NCBI RefSeq assembly: GCF_015773195.1
Contig: NZ_JADWYK010000004.1
Coordinates: forward strand, 186,001 to 250,000
Length of the DNA: 64,000 bases
Origin: Hymenobacter guriensis
GTDB lineage: Bacteria > Bacteroidota > Bacteroidia > Cytophagales > Hymenobacteraceae
Direction of reading: 5' to 3'
Positions 51,943 through 60,337 of this stretch are shown in pieces; positions within the stretch are counted from its first letter, which is position 1; the number at the start of each line of letters is the position of its first letter. The translations under genes and the position numbers were made by a program. The notes beneath the pieces are model-generated. The model saw only the letters and a list, made by a program, of their open reading frames with translations, did no database searches and was not told the DNA's origin.

Positions 51943-53052
51943 ATGAATACCCTATCCTTATTCCAAAGACAAATTATTGGTACGCTACTGTTAATGCTAG
52001 TATGTGCTTCGTGCACTTTACAATATACTACTCAGAGAAGCCCATCCGCAAAAATCCCAGGCACACGTAGCTTATTCTCGGCGTTGCCCTACAAACCGGC
52101 TAACCAGCCGGCTCTAATGTTTCCCTTCCCTGACTATCAAGGGCGGCGTGATAATAGTGTGCTCCGCGGGGCGTGGTGGTTTTATGCAGATACAGCCACG
52201 AGGGGAGTGTATACGCGCTGGTTTGCAACCTATCCAGCAAGAGCGCCCAATGCTATAAAACCGGCCAGCATGATGTTTTTACGCAATATTCCCTTCGGGG
52301 TGGATGCGGCAGAAACCTCTAATATGGAATGGCAGCATTTTCTCAACGTCCTCGCTATTGACTCTGGTGCGGCTACGGTGCGCCGATATTTACCATCAAC
52401 AGCGGCTCAACCGCACCCCCAGTACTTCACTGACCCTTTTTATCGTTTTTACCCAGTAGTAGGCATTTCCCGGGAACAGGCACTAGGCTACTGCCATTGG
52501 CGCAGCGCTGTGCTCTCCGTAGTTTACAATCATCTTCTTGACGCAAAGTATCCCACGTCAGCCCCGCACGCGGTACGGTTCAATATACGGCTACCCACTG
52601 AGCAAGAATGGGAGTACGCCGCCGGTGGCTTATCCCCGTACCCACATGGTATGGCGGCGCCTAAGCGTCGTATAAAGGTTATCCCAGCCGCAGCATCGTA
52701 CTTGAAATATCGGGGGCGTCTCTCCGCTAGCACAGCCAAGATTAAGCAGGATATCAAGCGCTATAACCAGACTAAACCCGTAATTACTTGGTTGGTTAGC
52801 CAACGGGAACTGCCTTATTTTCTACGTTCTAATACCCCTGAATATATATGGGGTACTTTTGCATACCTCGGGCTTTATCATATGCTTGGCAACGTTGCCG
52901 AACTGGTACAAGAACCCGGCATAACGAAGGGAGGCAGCTACCTTGATAAGCTGGAAGATTGTACTGTGAAAGCCCGTGGCACCTACACTGGCCCTGCCCC
53001 AACCGTGGGGTTTCGCTGTGCCTGTGATGGGAACCTGCCACTTGAGCAGTAG
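51943..53052 (+). CDS. FGE/sulfatase-modifying-factor-like lipoprotein (copy 2)
   Basis: A 369-residue paralogue of the product at 50745, with lipobox VCASC, YPVVGISREQALGYCHW, IRLPTEQEWEYAAGG, HMLGNAVAELVQ-type block (LGNVAELVQEPGITKGG) and VGFRCACDG. The putative active-site motif reads GGSYLDKLEDCTVKARG, again with an Asp in place of the first Cys. The gene is clearly AT-richer than its neighbours in third codon positions and in its leader, which suggests different age, lower expression or transfer. Its convergent neighbour is the intact hydrolase at 53083. Confidence 0.8.
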   Translation: MNTLSLFQRQIIGTLLLMLVCASCTLQYTTQRSPSAKIPGTRSLFSALPYKPANQPALMFPFPDYQGRRDNSVLRGAWWFYADTATRGVYTRWFATYPARAPNAIKPASMMFLRNIPFGVDAAETSNMEWQHFLNVLAIDSGAATVRRYLPSTAAQPHPQYFTDPFYRFYPVVGISREQALGYCHWRSAVLSVVYNHLLDAKYPTSAPHAVRFNIRLPTEQEWEYAAGGLSPYPHGMAAPKRRIKVIPAAASYLKYRGRLSASTAKIKQDIKRYNQTKPVITWLVSQRELPYFLRSNTPEYIWGTFAYLGLYHMLGNVAELVQEPGITKGGSYLDKLEDCTVKARGTYTGPAPTVGFRCACDGNLPLEQ

Positions 53053-53082
53053 GCTTCCGGTCCATCTTTTTTCTAAGAGCCC

Positions 53083-54081
53083 TCAGCGCAAAAACGCCAG
53101 TAGGGCCGCCTGAAACTTCGTTGGCGCCTCCAGGTGCGGAATGTGCCCTATGCCCGGCAGCGGTACGAGTTTAGCGCCTTTGATTAGAGCGGCGGTGCGA
53201 CGGCCCAACTCGGGGTACTGGCCCATAGCAGCCAGCGTTTTGGGGTCTTTGACAAGGCTTTTGCCTACCACCGTGCGGTCGTCCTGCCCGATGATGAGCA
53301 GCGTGGGCACCAGCACCCGGCTGAACTCGTAGCTCACCGGCTGCTGATAGATCATGTCGAAGGTAAGAGCATTGGCGCGGGCTACCTGCGGAAAATCGGG
53401 GTGGCGGGTCTGGGCGGCCAGGGGTAGCAGCCACTCGTCGTGGGCTGCAGGGTAGCCGTGGGGGTAGTAGGTAGCGTGATACTTGCGGATGCTGGCCTCG
53501 GTGCTTTTTAGCTCGGTGGCTTCGGCCTGGGCAATGGTTTGGTAGGGCACGCCCACGCGGTAGTCTTCCAGCCCGATCGGGTTTTCGAGCACCAGCTTCT
53601 CCGTGGCTTCCGGGTACAGGAGGGCAAAACGCGTAGCCAGCATCCCGCCCATGCTGTGCCCCACCACCACAGCCCGGCGCACGCCCAGCGTATCGAGCAG
53701 GTGGCGGGTGTTCTGAGCCAGTTGGTGGAAAGAGTAGTGAATGTCCGGCTTATCGGACTTGCCAAAGCCCACCTGGTCGGGCACTACCACCCGGAAACCT
53801 TTCGCCGTCAGGGTCTTGATGGTTTCGCGCCAATACGCCCCAAAGAAGTTCTTGCCGTGCAGCAGCACTACGGTGCGGCCATTGGCCTTGACTGTTGCTG
53901 GCACATCCATGTAGGCCATGCGCACGGGCTTTCCTTCCAGCTTCAGCGGCAGGTAGCTTACTGGAAAAGGATACGCGTAGCCATCCAGTGTGGCATTGAG
54001 CACGGCGGGCGTAGCGGCAGTTTGAGCCGAAGCAGCCAGTACTAGCAGGCTGCAGACCAGGGTCAGAAAGAAACGAATCAT
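53083..54081 (-). CDS. Alpha/beta hydrolase, secreted
   Basis: A 332-residue hydrolase with a signal peptide (cleavage after ASAQ). The catalytic triad is visible: nucleophile elbow VVGHSMGGM (Ser about residue 146), Asp in IIGQDDRTV, and His in GIGHIPH near the C-terminus. The oxyanion region is LLHGKNFFGAYW. The substrate is unknown. A second, almost wholly lost copy survives as 20 codons at 51790. Confidence 0.9.
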   Translation of the reverse strand: MIRFFLTLVCSLLVLAASAQTAATPAVLNATLDGYAYPFPVSYLPLKLEGKPVRMAYMDVPATVKANGRTVVLLHGKNFFGAYWRETIKTLTAKGFRVVVPDQVGFGKSDKPDIHYSFHQLAQNTRHLLDTLGVRRAVVVGHSMGGMLATRFALLYPEATEKLVLENPIGLEDYRVGVPYQTIAQAEATELKSTEASIRKYHATYYPHGYPAAHDEWLLPLAAQTRHPDFPQVARANALTFDMIYQQPVSYEFSRVLVPTLLIIGQDDRTVVGKSLVKDPKTLAAMGQYPELGRRTAALIKGAKLVPLPGIGHIPHLEAPTKFQAALLAFLR

Positions 54082-54141
54082 GCGCGACGGGCGAAATGGA
54101 ACGGGTTGCGTGTACGCAGATTCGATCCGAAGGTCAGGCGG

Positions 54142-54600
54142 TTAGGCCTGCTGCAGCTCCTGTAGTACCCGCTTGGCTTCGCTTACGTGGTCGGTAGCGC
54201 GGTTCATGGAGTTGAAAATATACTGCACCACCCCGTTTTTGTCAATCACGAAGGTGACGCGCCCGGGCAGAATACCCAGCAGGGCGCGGGGCACTTCGTA
54301 GAGCTTACGCACCCGGCCGCCCTCGTCGGCCAGCAGCGGGAAGGGCAGGCGGTGCTTTTCGGTGAACTTCTGGTGCGAGGCCTCGGAGTCGGAGCTGATG
54401 CCCACTACCTCGGCGCCCAGATCCTGAAAATCCTGGTACTGGTCGCGAAACGAGCAGGCCTGCGCCGTGCAGCCGGGCGTATCGTCTTTGGGATAGAAGT
54501 ACAGCACCACGGCGCGGCCGCGCTGCTCCTGCAGGCGGAAGGTGGCGCCGGCAGTGGTTTTCAGGGTGAAGTCGGGAGCGGGCTGGCCTACGTTGAGCAT
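54142..54600 (-). CDS. bcp: Thioredoxin-dependent thiol peroxidase (Bcp/PrxQ)
   Basis: A 152-residue peroxiredoxin that reduces hydroperoxides. The active site is DDTPGCTAQACSF with the peroxidatic Cys at 44 and the resolving Cys at 49, the C-x4-C spacing of the PrxQ/Bcp group. FTEKHRLPFPLLAD and GRVTFVIDKNGVV are family-typical. It is a single gene on the minus strand, divergent from the GT2 gene at 54712. Confidence 0.95.
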   Translation of the reverse strand: MLNVGQPAPDFTLKTTAGATFRLQEQRGRAVVLYFYPKDDTPGCTAQACSFRDQYQDFQDLGAEVVGISSDSEASHQKFTEKHRLPFPLLADEGGRVRKLYEVPRALLGILPGRVTFVIDKNGVVQYIFNSMNRATDHVSEAKRVLQELQQA

Positions 54601-54711
54601 AGTACTGGCGGAGGAAAGTGTTGGGAGAATCTGCTTTCAACCCGCCGGCCCGCGAAAGGTTGCGCATAGTCCTGCATCTTTACGGCCTCATCGGTTTTCC
54701 CTTCCGCCCGC

Positions 54712-55410
54712 ATGACCGTTATCGACGTCATCATTCCCGCCTACAACGAGCAGCAGTCCATTGCCCGGGTACTGGCCGAAATCCCGGCCGGGCTGGTGCG
54801 CGAGGTGGTGGTGGTGGATAACAACTCCACCGACGACACCGGGGCCGTGGCCCGGGCGGCCGGGGCCACCGTGGTGCGGGAAGCGCGCCCCGGCTACGGC
54901 TTTGCCTGCCTGGCCGGCATGGCCCACTGCTTTGCCCGCCCGGTGGCGGAGCAGGCCGACGTCATCGTGTTCGTGGATGGGGACTACTCCGACTACCCCG
55001 AGGAAATGCCCCGGCTGGTGGCCCCCATTCTGCGCGGGGAGGCCGATCTGGTGATTGGCTCCCGGGCCCTGGGCCAGCGCGAAGCCGGGGCCATGCTGCC
55101 CCAGCAGATCTTCGGCAACTGGCTGGCCACGTCCCTGCTACGCCGCCTCTACGGGGCCCGGTTCACGGACCTGGGGCCGTTCCGGGCAATCCGCCGGGAG
55201 GCGCTCCAACGTATCGGGATGCAGGATCAGACCTACGGCTGGACGGTGGAAATGCAGCTGAAGGCGGCCCGCCTGGGGCTGCGCAGCGTAGAAGTGCCCG
55301 TACGCTACCGCCGCCGCATCGGCACCAGCAAGGTGTCGGGCACGGTGAAGGGCACGCTGGGCGCAGGCTACAAAATCCTCTGGACCATCTTCCGCTACTG
55401 GCGTAGCTGA
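54712..55410 (+). CDS. Family 2 glycosyltransferase (polyprenyl-phosphate type)
   Basis: A 232-residue soluble GT2 of the dolichol-phosphate-mannose-synthase-like group. The nucleotide-binding start is DVIIPAYNEQQSIARVL, then VVVDNNSTDDT, and the DxD motif in VFVDGDYSDYPEEM. The absence of C-terminal membrane helices fits the DPM1-like short form. It may make the polyprenyl-linked donor for the membrane glycosyltransferase at 57034 (inference). It is followed by a 163-base gap with a hairpin. Confidence 0.88.
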   Translation: MTVIDVIIPAYNEQQSIARVLAEIPAGLVREVVVVDNNSTDDTGAVARAAGATVVREARPGYGFACLAGMAHCFARPVAEQADVIVFVDGDYSDYPEEMPRLVAPILRGEADLVIGSRALGQREAGAMLPQQIFGNWLATSLLRRLYGARFTDLGPFRAIRREALQRIGMQDQTYGWTVEMQLKAARLGLRSVEVPVRYRRRIGTSKVSGTVKGTLGAGYKILWTIFRYWRS

Positions 55411-55415
55411 AGCTC

Positions 55416-55442
55416 GCGAAGCGCAGCTGGCCTGCGCTTCGC
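55416..55442. other. Perfect 11-bp hairpin downstream of GT2 gene
   Basis: GCGAAGCGCAG pairs with CTGCGCTTCGC around CTGGC, 5 bases after the stop. No U-tract follows (AAAGGCTG), so it may not terminate. The rest of 55443-55573 is AT-rich and probably carries a promoter. Confidence 0.5.
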
Positions 55443-55573
55443 AAAGGCTGTGCTCTATTGCAAACCTGCTGATCTATCCATTTACCCAATCAATTATTAC
55501 CATCTGATTTTAAATCATCTATGACTTCAATTACAATACCGGCAACCGCTTTTTAAACTACCTGTCTTCCCGA

Positions 55574-57037
55574 ATGGAAATTGCGTTGGTGATACTGTAT
55601 GGCGCGTGCCTGCTCTTCATGCTGGGCTTCAGCCTCTCGCAGTTTCACCTTACCCGGCTGGCTCGCCGGGCCTACCGCGCCGGCCTTCGTCCTGAGCCCG
55701 CCGCCCCTGCGCAGTGGCCCCACGTGACGGTGCAACTGCCCGTCTACAACGAGCTGTACGTGGTGGAGCGACTCATCGACGCGGCGGCGGCTTTCGACTA
55801 CCCCACCGACCGGCTGCACCTGCAGGTGCTGGACGATGGCACCGACGAATCGGTGGCGGTGGCGGCGGCCCGCGTGGCCCATTACCGCGCCCAGGGCCTG
55901 CGTATCGACCACGTGCGGCGCCCCAATCGGATAGGCTTCAAGGCCGGTGCCCTGGCTTACGGCCTCACCCTCACTGACGGGGAGTTCATAGCCATCTTCG
56001 ACGCCGACTTTCTCCCTGAGCCGGATTTTCTACGGCGCACCGTTCCGTATTTCTCCCAGCCCGACGTGGGCGTGGTGCAAACCCGCTGGGGCCACCTCAA
56101 TGAAGGCTTTTCCCTGCTGACCGAGCTGCAGGCCTTTGCCCTGAACGCGCACTTTCTGGTGGAGCAGGTGGGCCGGGCGGCTGGCGGACACTTTCTCAAC
56201 TTCAACGGCACCGGGGGCGTGTGGCGCCGCACCTGCATTGAGGATGCGGGCGGCTGGCACTCGGATACGCTCACCGAAGATTTGGATCTGAGCTACCGCG
56301 CCCAACTGCGCCGCTGGCGCATCGAGTACCTGCCCCAGGTGGTGGCCCCGGCCGAGCTGCCCGCCGCCATGGACGCCGTGAAGTCGCAGCAGTTTCGCTG
56401 GAACAAGGGCGCTGCCGAAACCGCCCGCAAGCACTTGGCCCGGGTATGGCGCTCTAACGCGTCGGCTGCCACCAGGCTGCACGCCACCTTTCACTTGCTG
56501 AACAGCAGCGTATTTACGGTGATTCTGCTCATGGCTTTGTTGAGCGTGCCATTGGTGTTCATCAAGCACCGTACGCCCGCGCTGCGGCCCGTGTTCAACC
56601 TGGCCTCGGTGTTCCTACTCACGCTGCTGCCGCTGGTGTACTACTACTACACGGCCTGGCAGCATACGCCAGGTCGCATGGGCCGCCGGGGTTTCGGCGG
56701 CCGGTTCCTGCTGTTTCTGGCCGTGTCAATGGGCTTCTCGCTGCATAATGCGCAGGCGGTCTTGCTGGGGCTGCTGGGACGGCAGTCGGCCTTTATCCGC
56801 ACACCCAAGCTCGGCGCGGTAAGCGCCGGGGCCGGCTGGCTGCGCCGCCGCTACCGCACCGGCTCCCTCGATGCCCTCACCTGGCTCGAAGGCGTGCTGG
56901 CCGGATACTTTCTGTTTGGGCTGGGCGCGGGCGTGTATCTGCGGGAGTTCGGGCTGCTGCCGTTTCACTTGCTGCTGGCGGTGGGCTTCGGGCTGGTGTT
57001 CGGGTACTCGGTGCAGCACAACCGCCGCCCCATATGA
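55574..57037 (+). CDS. Membrane glycosyltransferase of the cellulose-synthase-like GT2 group
   Basis: A 487-residue protein with an N-terminal helix, a cytoplasmic GT2 domain and three to five C-terminal helices. The processive-type motif set is complete: VLDDGTDES, DADFLPEPDF, TEDLDLSYR and QQFRWNKG (Q-x-x-R-W). It resembles the glucosyl/mannosyl transferases that act on lipid or polysaccharide acceptors. Its stop overlaps the next gene's start by 4 bases (ATGA), a sign of translational coupling. Confidence 0.92.
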   Translation: MEIALVILYGACLLFMLGFSLSQFHLTRLARRAYRAGLRPEPAAPAQWPHVTVQLPVYNELYVVERLIDAAAAFDYPTDRLHLQVLDDGTDESVAVAAARVAHYRAQGLRIDHVRRPNRIGFKAGALAYGLTLTDGEFIAIFDADFLPEPDFLRRTVPYFSQPDVGVVQTRWGHLNEGFSLLTELQAFALNAHFLVEQVGRAAGGHFLNFNGTGGVWRRTCIEDAGGWHSDTLTEDLDLSYRAQLRRWRIEYLPQVVAPAELPAAMDAVKSQQFRWNKGAAETARKHLARVWRSNASAATRLHATFHLLNSSVFTVILLMALLSVPLVFIKHRTPALRPVFNLASVFLLTLLPLVYYYYTAWQHTPGRMGRRGFGGRFLLFLAVSMGFSLHNAQAVLLGLLGRQSAFIRTPKLGAVSAGAGWLRRRYRTGSLDALTWLEGVLAGYFLFGLGAGVYLREFGLLPFHLLLAVGFGLVFGYSVQHNRRPI

Positions 57038-58374
57038 GCGCCCGGCGCACGATTTGGGTGAGCACGGCGCTGGTGCTGACAGCGGGCGCCTACGCGGGGC
57101 TGGCCTACGCCACCCCGCGCCCGCACACCGTGCAGCTGCTGGGGCTGCTGGCCGTGGCGTTTGCGGGGTACGGTGCCCTACTCTGGGCGCGGGTGCCGCT
57201 GGGGCTGGGGCTGGCCGCCGCCCTGCTGCTGCGGCTGCTCTGGCTGCCGGCCCCCCCCGCCCTCTCCGACGACTTCTACCGCTTCCGCTGGGACGGCCTG
57301 CTCGTGGCCAACGGCTACAACCCCTTCCGCTTCCGGCCCGATGAGCTGGTGGCTCCCACACCGGCAGCTTCCCTCCCACCAGCCCTGGCCGCGCAGCTGC
57401 GGCAGCTGTACTCGCAGCTCAACTCCCCGCACTACTACTCCGTGTACCCGCCGGTTTGTCAGGGGGCCTTTGCTCTGGGTGCCAGGCTGTTTCCTGATTC
57501 AGAGCAAGGCTTTGTGCTGGTGCTGCGGCTGCTGGTGCTGGCGGCGGAAGCAGCTACCACGCTCCTGCTGCTTTGGCTGCTGCGGCAGCTGCGCCTGCCC
57601 CGCACCCAGGCCCTATGGTACCTGCTGCACCCGCTGGTAGTAGTGGAGCTGACCGGAAACCTGCACTTTGAGGCGCTGGTCATTGCTCTGCTCCTAGGCG
57701 CCGGGGCCCTGCTGCTGCGGGACCGGTGGCAGGCGTCGGCGGGAATATTGGGGGTGGCGGTGGCTACCAAGCTGCTGCCGCTGGTGGCCCTACCCCTGCT
57801 GGTGCGCCGGCTGGGCTGGCGGCGGGCTGTGGCTTACGGCGCCGTGTGCGGCCTCACGGTGCTGGCTTTGTTCAGCCCGTTTCTCACGACTGAGCTACTG
57901 CAGAACATCGGGCGCAGCCTGGGGCTGTACTTCCGCACCTTCGAGTTCAATGCCAGCTTCTACTACCTGGCGCGGGCGCTGGGCTACTGGTATTGGGGCT
58001 ACAATAAGATTGCGCTGATTGGGCCGGCGTTGGCGGGTGCAGGGGCCCTGGGCATCCTGGTGCTGGCCTGGCGCGAAAGGCTGCCGCTATCCGGGGCCGC
58101 ACTGCCCCGCACGCTGCTGCTGGTGCTTACGCTGTATTACCTGCTGGCCACGGTGGTGCATCCCTGGTACCTCACCCCGCTGCTGGCCCTGAGCGTGTTC
58201 ACGCGCTTTCGGTTTGCGCTGGTGTGGGGCGCACTGGTCACCCTCTCCTACGCCACTTATCAAACCAGCAGCTACCGCGAAAACCCCTGGCTGCTGGCGC
58301 TGGAATACACCGTGGTGCTGGGAGTGCTGCTGCTGGAAAAACCCTGGCGGCCGGAAGAGCCGTTGCAGGACTGA
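57034..58374 (+). CDS. Integral-membrane GT-C type glycosyltransferase
   Basis: A 446-residue protein with about 11 membrane helices, like the polyprenyl-phosphate-mannose-dependent (GT87/GT39-like) transferases. The first large loop has SDDFYRFRWDGLLVANGYNP, where the acidic pair is the usual GT-C metal/catalytic feature, and later YPPVCQGAFALG. It overlaps the GT2 gene by 4 bases. The two upstream GT2 enzymes may supply its lipid-linked sugar and precursor. Confidence 0.88.
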   Translation: MSARRTIWVSTALVLTAGAYAGLAYATPRPHTVQLLGLLAVAFAGYGALLWARVPLGLGLAAALLLRLLWLPAPPALSDDFYRFRWDGLLVANGYNPFRFRPDELVAPTPAASLPPALAAQLRQLYSQLNSPHYYSVYPPVCQGAFALGARLFPDSEQGFVLVLRLLVLAAEAATTLLLLWLLRQLRLPRTQALWYLLHPLVVVELTGNLHFEALVIALLLGAGALLLRDRWQASAGILGVAVATKLLPLVALPLLVRRLGWRRAVAYGAVCGLTVLALFSPFLTTELLQNIGRSLGLYFRTFEFNASFYYLARALGYWYWGYNKIALIGPALAGAGALGILVLAWRERLPLSGAALPRTLLLVLTLYYLLATVVHPWYLTPLLALSVFTRFRFALVWGALVTLSYATYQTSSYRENPWLLALEYTVVLGVLLLEKPWRPEEPLQD

Positions 58375-58555
58375 TCTTTCCACGACCACCCTCACCACAC
58401 TGAAGCGCCACCTACCCGCTCCGAAAGTTCCCTTTAGGCGCCTGCCCTGATCATTGCCTCTTCCTGGACCGCTCCCGCCGCGCCCGAAAGGTCGGCTTAC
58501 GTCTCCGAAGTACCGCCTGCAGCCCCCGAAGCTGAGAACATAGCTAAGGAAAGAC
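58375..58555. other. Non-coding stretch before the 21-bp repeats
   Basis: No credible ORF, terminator or named repeat was recognised here, although CCCCCGAAGC and GAACATAGCTAAG at its end look like diverged 21-bp units. Confidence 0.4.
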
Positions 58556-58702
58556 CTTCGGGAGCGAAGGAAAGAGCCTAGGCTGCCCCGGCAGAACCTT
58601 CGGGAGCTGCTGACAGAGCTTAGGGAGCAGCAGAAGCAACTTCGGCTGCTACGGATGCGGGTTCGGGAGGTACCGACGGAGCTTCAGGAGGTGCCGACAC
58701 CT
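58556..58702 (+). repeat. 21-bp tandem repeat, about seven units
   Basis: Units start at exact 21-base steps (58556, 58577, 58598, 58619, 58640, 58661, 58682) with a consensus near CTTCGGGAGCTGCCGACAGAG. Since 21 is a multiple of three, the plus frame stays open from 58544 to 59128 and reads as heptads like LRELLTE, LREQQKQ, LRLLRMR, VREVPTE and LQEVPTP. No start codon or RBS is evident before 58655, so it is listed as a repeat, not a gene. Confidence 0.7.
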
Positions 58703-58819
58703 CTTTGGTTGCAACAGGCAGGGGTTTGGAAGCCGCCGGCTTCGGCTACGGTAACGCATCAAACCACTTCGCGCACATCAGGGCGGTGGCAGGCGTGTGA
58801 ACATGGCAGCTCGCGCCTC

Positions 58820-59716
58820 TCAATGCTGCCAGTAGGCGTAGCGGCGCACCTGCCGGAGGGTGAGGCTGCGGCCGTCCCAGGTGGTTTGGCGCAGCAGTAC
58901 GTGGGGATACCGGCGGGCAAACCAGTAGCGGTTTTGCCTGGTGCTATCCAGCTGCACCCGCACCTGCCAGGCGGCTTCCGGGGTATCGGTGGGGGCGGCG
59001 GGCCCCACGCTGATGCGGGCTTGGTAGACTACCGGCGGGGCAGCTTTGCTGGTTTGCAGCAGCTCGCACACCGGCACCGTGAAGGCGGGCTGCCGGGCAA
59101 AGTGCAGGCTGCGCAGCGTGTACGGTAGCCCATCCTCAAACAGCATAGCTCCGGCCAGGTGGCGCGTGCCGGCTCCCTGCCCGTCCCAGTACGAGTTGTA
59201 GGTTTGCGCATACCCTGCAGCCTCGGCGGTAAGGGCCTTGAAGGTGGCGCCGCACCATTCCTGCGACGACGTGGTGAGCTTGTGCAGCTGGGTGGGCTGC
59301 TCGCGCCGGAAAAACAGGGACGTAAGGAAGTGGTAGGGGTAGTTGTCGGTGGGGATGCGGCAAAACTGGTTCACCTTCATCACCGGAAACAGGTCAGGGC
59401 GCTGGTAGTCGTCGGTTTTGGCGTTGAACTCCCGGTTGAAGTCCTCCTTCACGGTGATGAGTGTGTACTCAAACTGCCGCGGCTTCTGGTAGATGGTGCG
59501 CTCGGCCGCATAGGTAGCCACTTCGGCCAGGCCATCATCCCACCACTTATTCTGCGCCCAGCCGACATCGAAATGCTGCGTTACCTGCAGGGGCAGTGTA
59601 GCGGCTGGTTGGCTGACTTCCGGCTGGGGCGTGCAGGCGGCCGTGAGCCCCAGAATGCTAAGACACAGAGCCTGGCCAGTAAAACGATAACGCGGAAACA
59701 GGAAAGCAGGTACCAT
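58820..59716 (-). CDS. Lipoprotein of unknown function
   Basis: A 298-residue lipoprotein (lipobox LTAAC). The sequence has KWWDDGLAEVATYAAERTIY and LITVKEDFNREFNAKTDDY, which resemble a Bacteroidota protein group often misnamed septum formation inhibitor Maf; it is not a real Maf pyrophosphatase because that motif set is absent. Beta-rich C-terminal half (VRVQLDSTRQNRYWFARRYPHVLL). It lies downstream of the arsenosugar-associated genes on the same strand, with 12 bases between. Confidence 0.75.
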   Translation of the reverse strand: MVPAFLFPRYRFTGQALCLSILGLTAACTPQPEVSQPAATLPLQVTQHFDVGWAQNKWWDDGLAEVATYAAERTIYQKPRQFEYTLITVKEDFNREFNAKTDDYQRPDLFPVMKVNQFCRIPTDNYPYHFLTSLFFRREQPTQLHKLTTSSQEWCGATFKALTAEAAGYAQTYNSYWDGQGAGTRHLAGAMLFEDGLPYTLRSLHFARQPAFTVPVCELLQTSKAAPPVVYQARISVGPAAPTDTPEAAWQVRVQLDSTRQNRYWFARRYPHVLLRQTTWDGRSLTLRQVRRYAYWQH

Positions 59717-59728
59717 AGGGCAGAATTT

Positions 59729-60337
59729 TCAGGCCGACGGATTTCTCCAGCGGGCCAGGTCGGCGGCGGTGTCCACGTCGTGCAGCTCGGGCAGCAGGTG
59801 CACGCGCAGCCCGAGCCCAGCGGCGTCGCGCAGGGTTTCGGCCCGTACAGTGGCAGTGCTCCAGGGCTTGTCGGCAAACAGTTCGGGGTAGAGCCGGGTC
59901 AGGCCCAGCAGGTAGTAGCCGCCATCAGCCGCCGGGCCCAGCACCACGTCGTGGGTGCGGAGGGCTTCCAGCGCCGTCTGCAGATGCGCGGTTGTGAGGC
60001 CGGGGCAGTCGGTGCCGATGATGAGCACGCGCCCGGCACCCTGGGCAAAGGCGTGGGCGAAGGCCGCGTGCATGCGGGCGCCCAAGTCGCCGGGCGGCTG
60101 AAGCTGCAACTCGTAATCGGTCCAACTTTCGCTCAGGTCGGCAGTAGGGCCGGGCGCGACCAGCCACACAGTTTTGGCCACCGGCAGCGGAGCAGCCACG
60201 GCTTGGGTATGGATTAGCAGCTCCTGGTACACGGCCAGAGCCGCCGCCGGGCCGATGTCGGCGGCCAGGCGCGTTTTTACTTTGCCCAGCTCGGGGTAGC
60301 GCGCAAACACCAGCAGATGGCCGGGGGCGCTACTCAT
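59729..60337 (-). CDS. DUF2064/TIGR04282-type glycosyltransferase, arsenosugar-associated
   Basis: A 202-residue GT-A-like protein. Family blocks are LLVFARYPELGKVKTRLAA, GARMHAAFAHAFAQGAGRVL, IGTDCPGLTTAHLQTALEAL and GPAADGGYYLLGL. In many bacteria this family clusters with the radical-SAM arsenosugar enzyme ArsS and is proposed to add the sugar or phosphate part. The ATG at 60337 overlaps the rhodanese gene's stop by 8 bases, so the two are coupled. Confidence 0.88.
   Translation of the reverse strand: MSSAPGHLLVFARYPELGKVKTRLAADIGPAAALAVYQELLIHTQAVAAPLPVAKTVWLVAPGPTADLSESWTDYELQLQPPGDLGARMHAAFAHAFAQGAGRVLIIGTDCPGLTTAHLQTALEALRTHDVVLGPAADGGYYLLGLTRLYPELFADKPWSTATVRAETLRDAAGLGLRVHLLPELHDVDTAADLARWRNPSA

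Noticed and set aside
58820..59716. Label of septum formation inhibitor Maf for the lipoprotein
   Set aside because: It lacks the Maf nucleotide pyrophosphatase motifs and has a lipobox; the name is a known carry-over error for this protein group.
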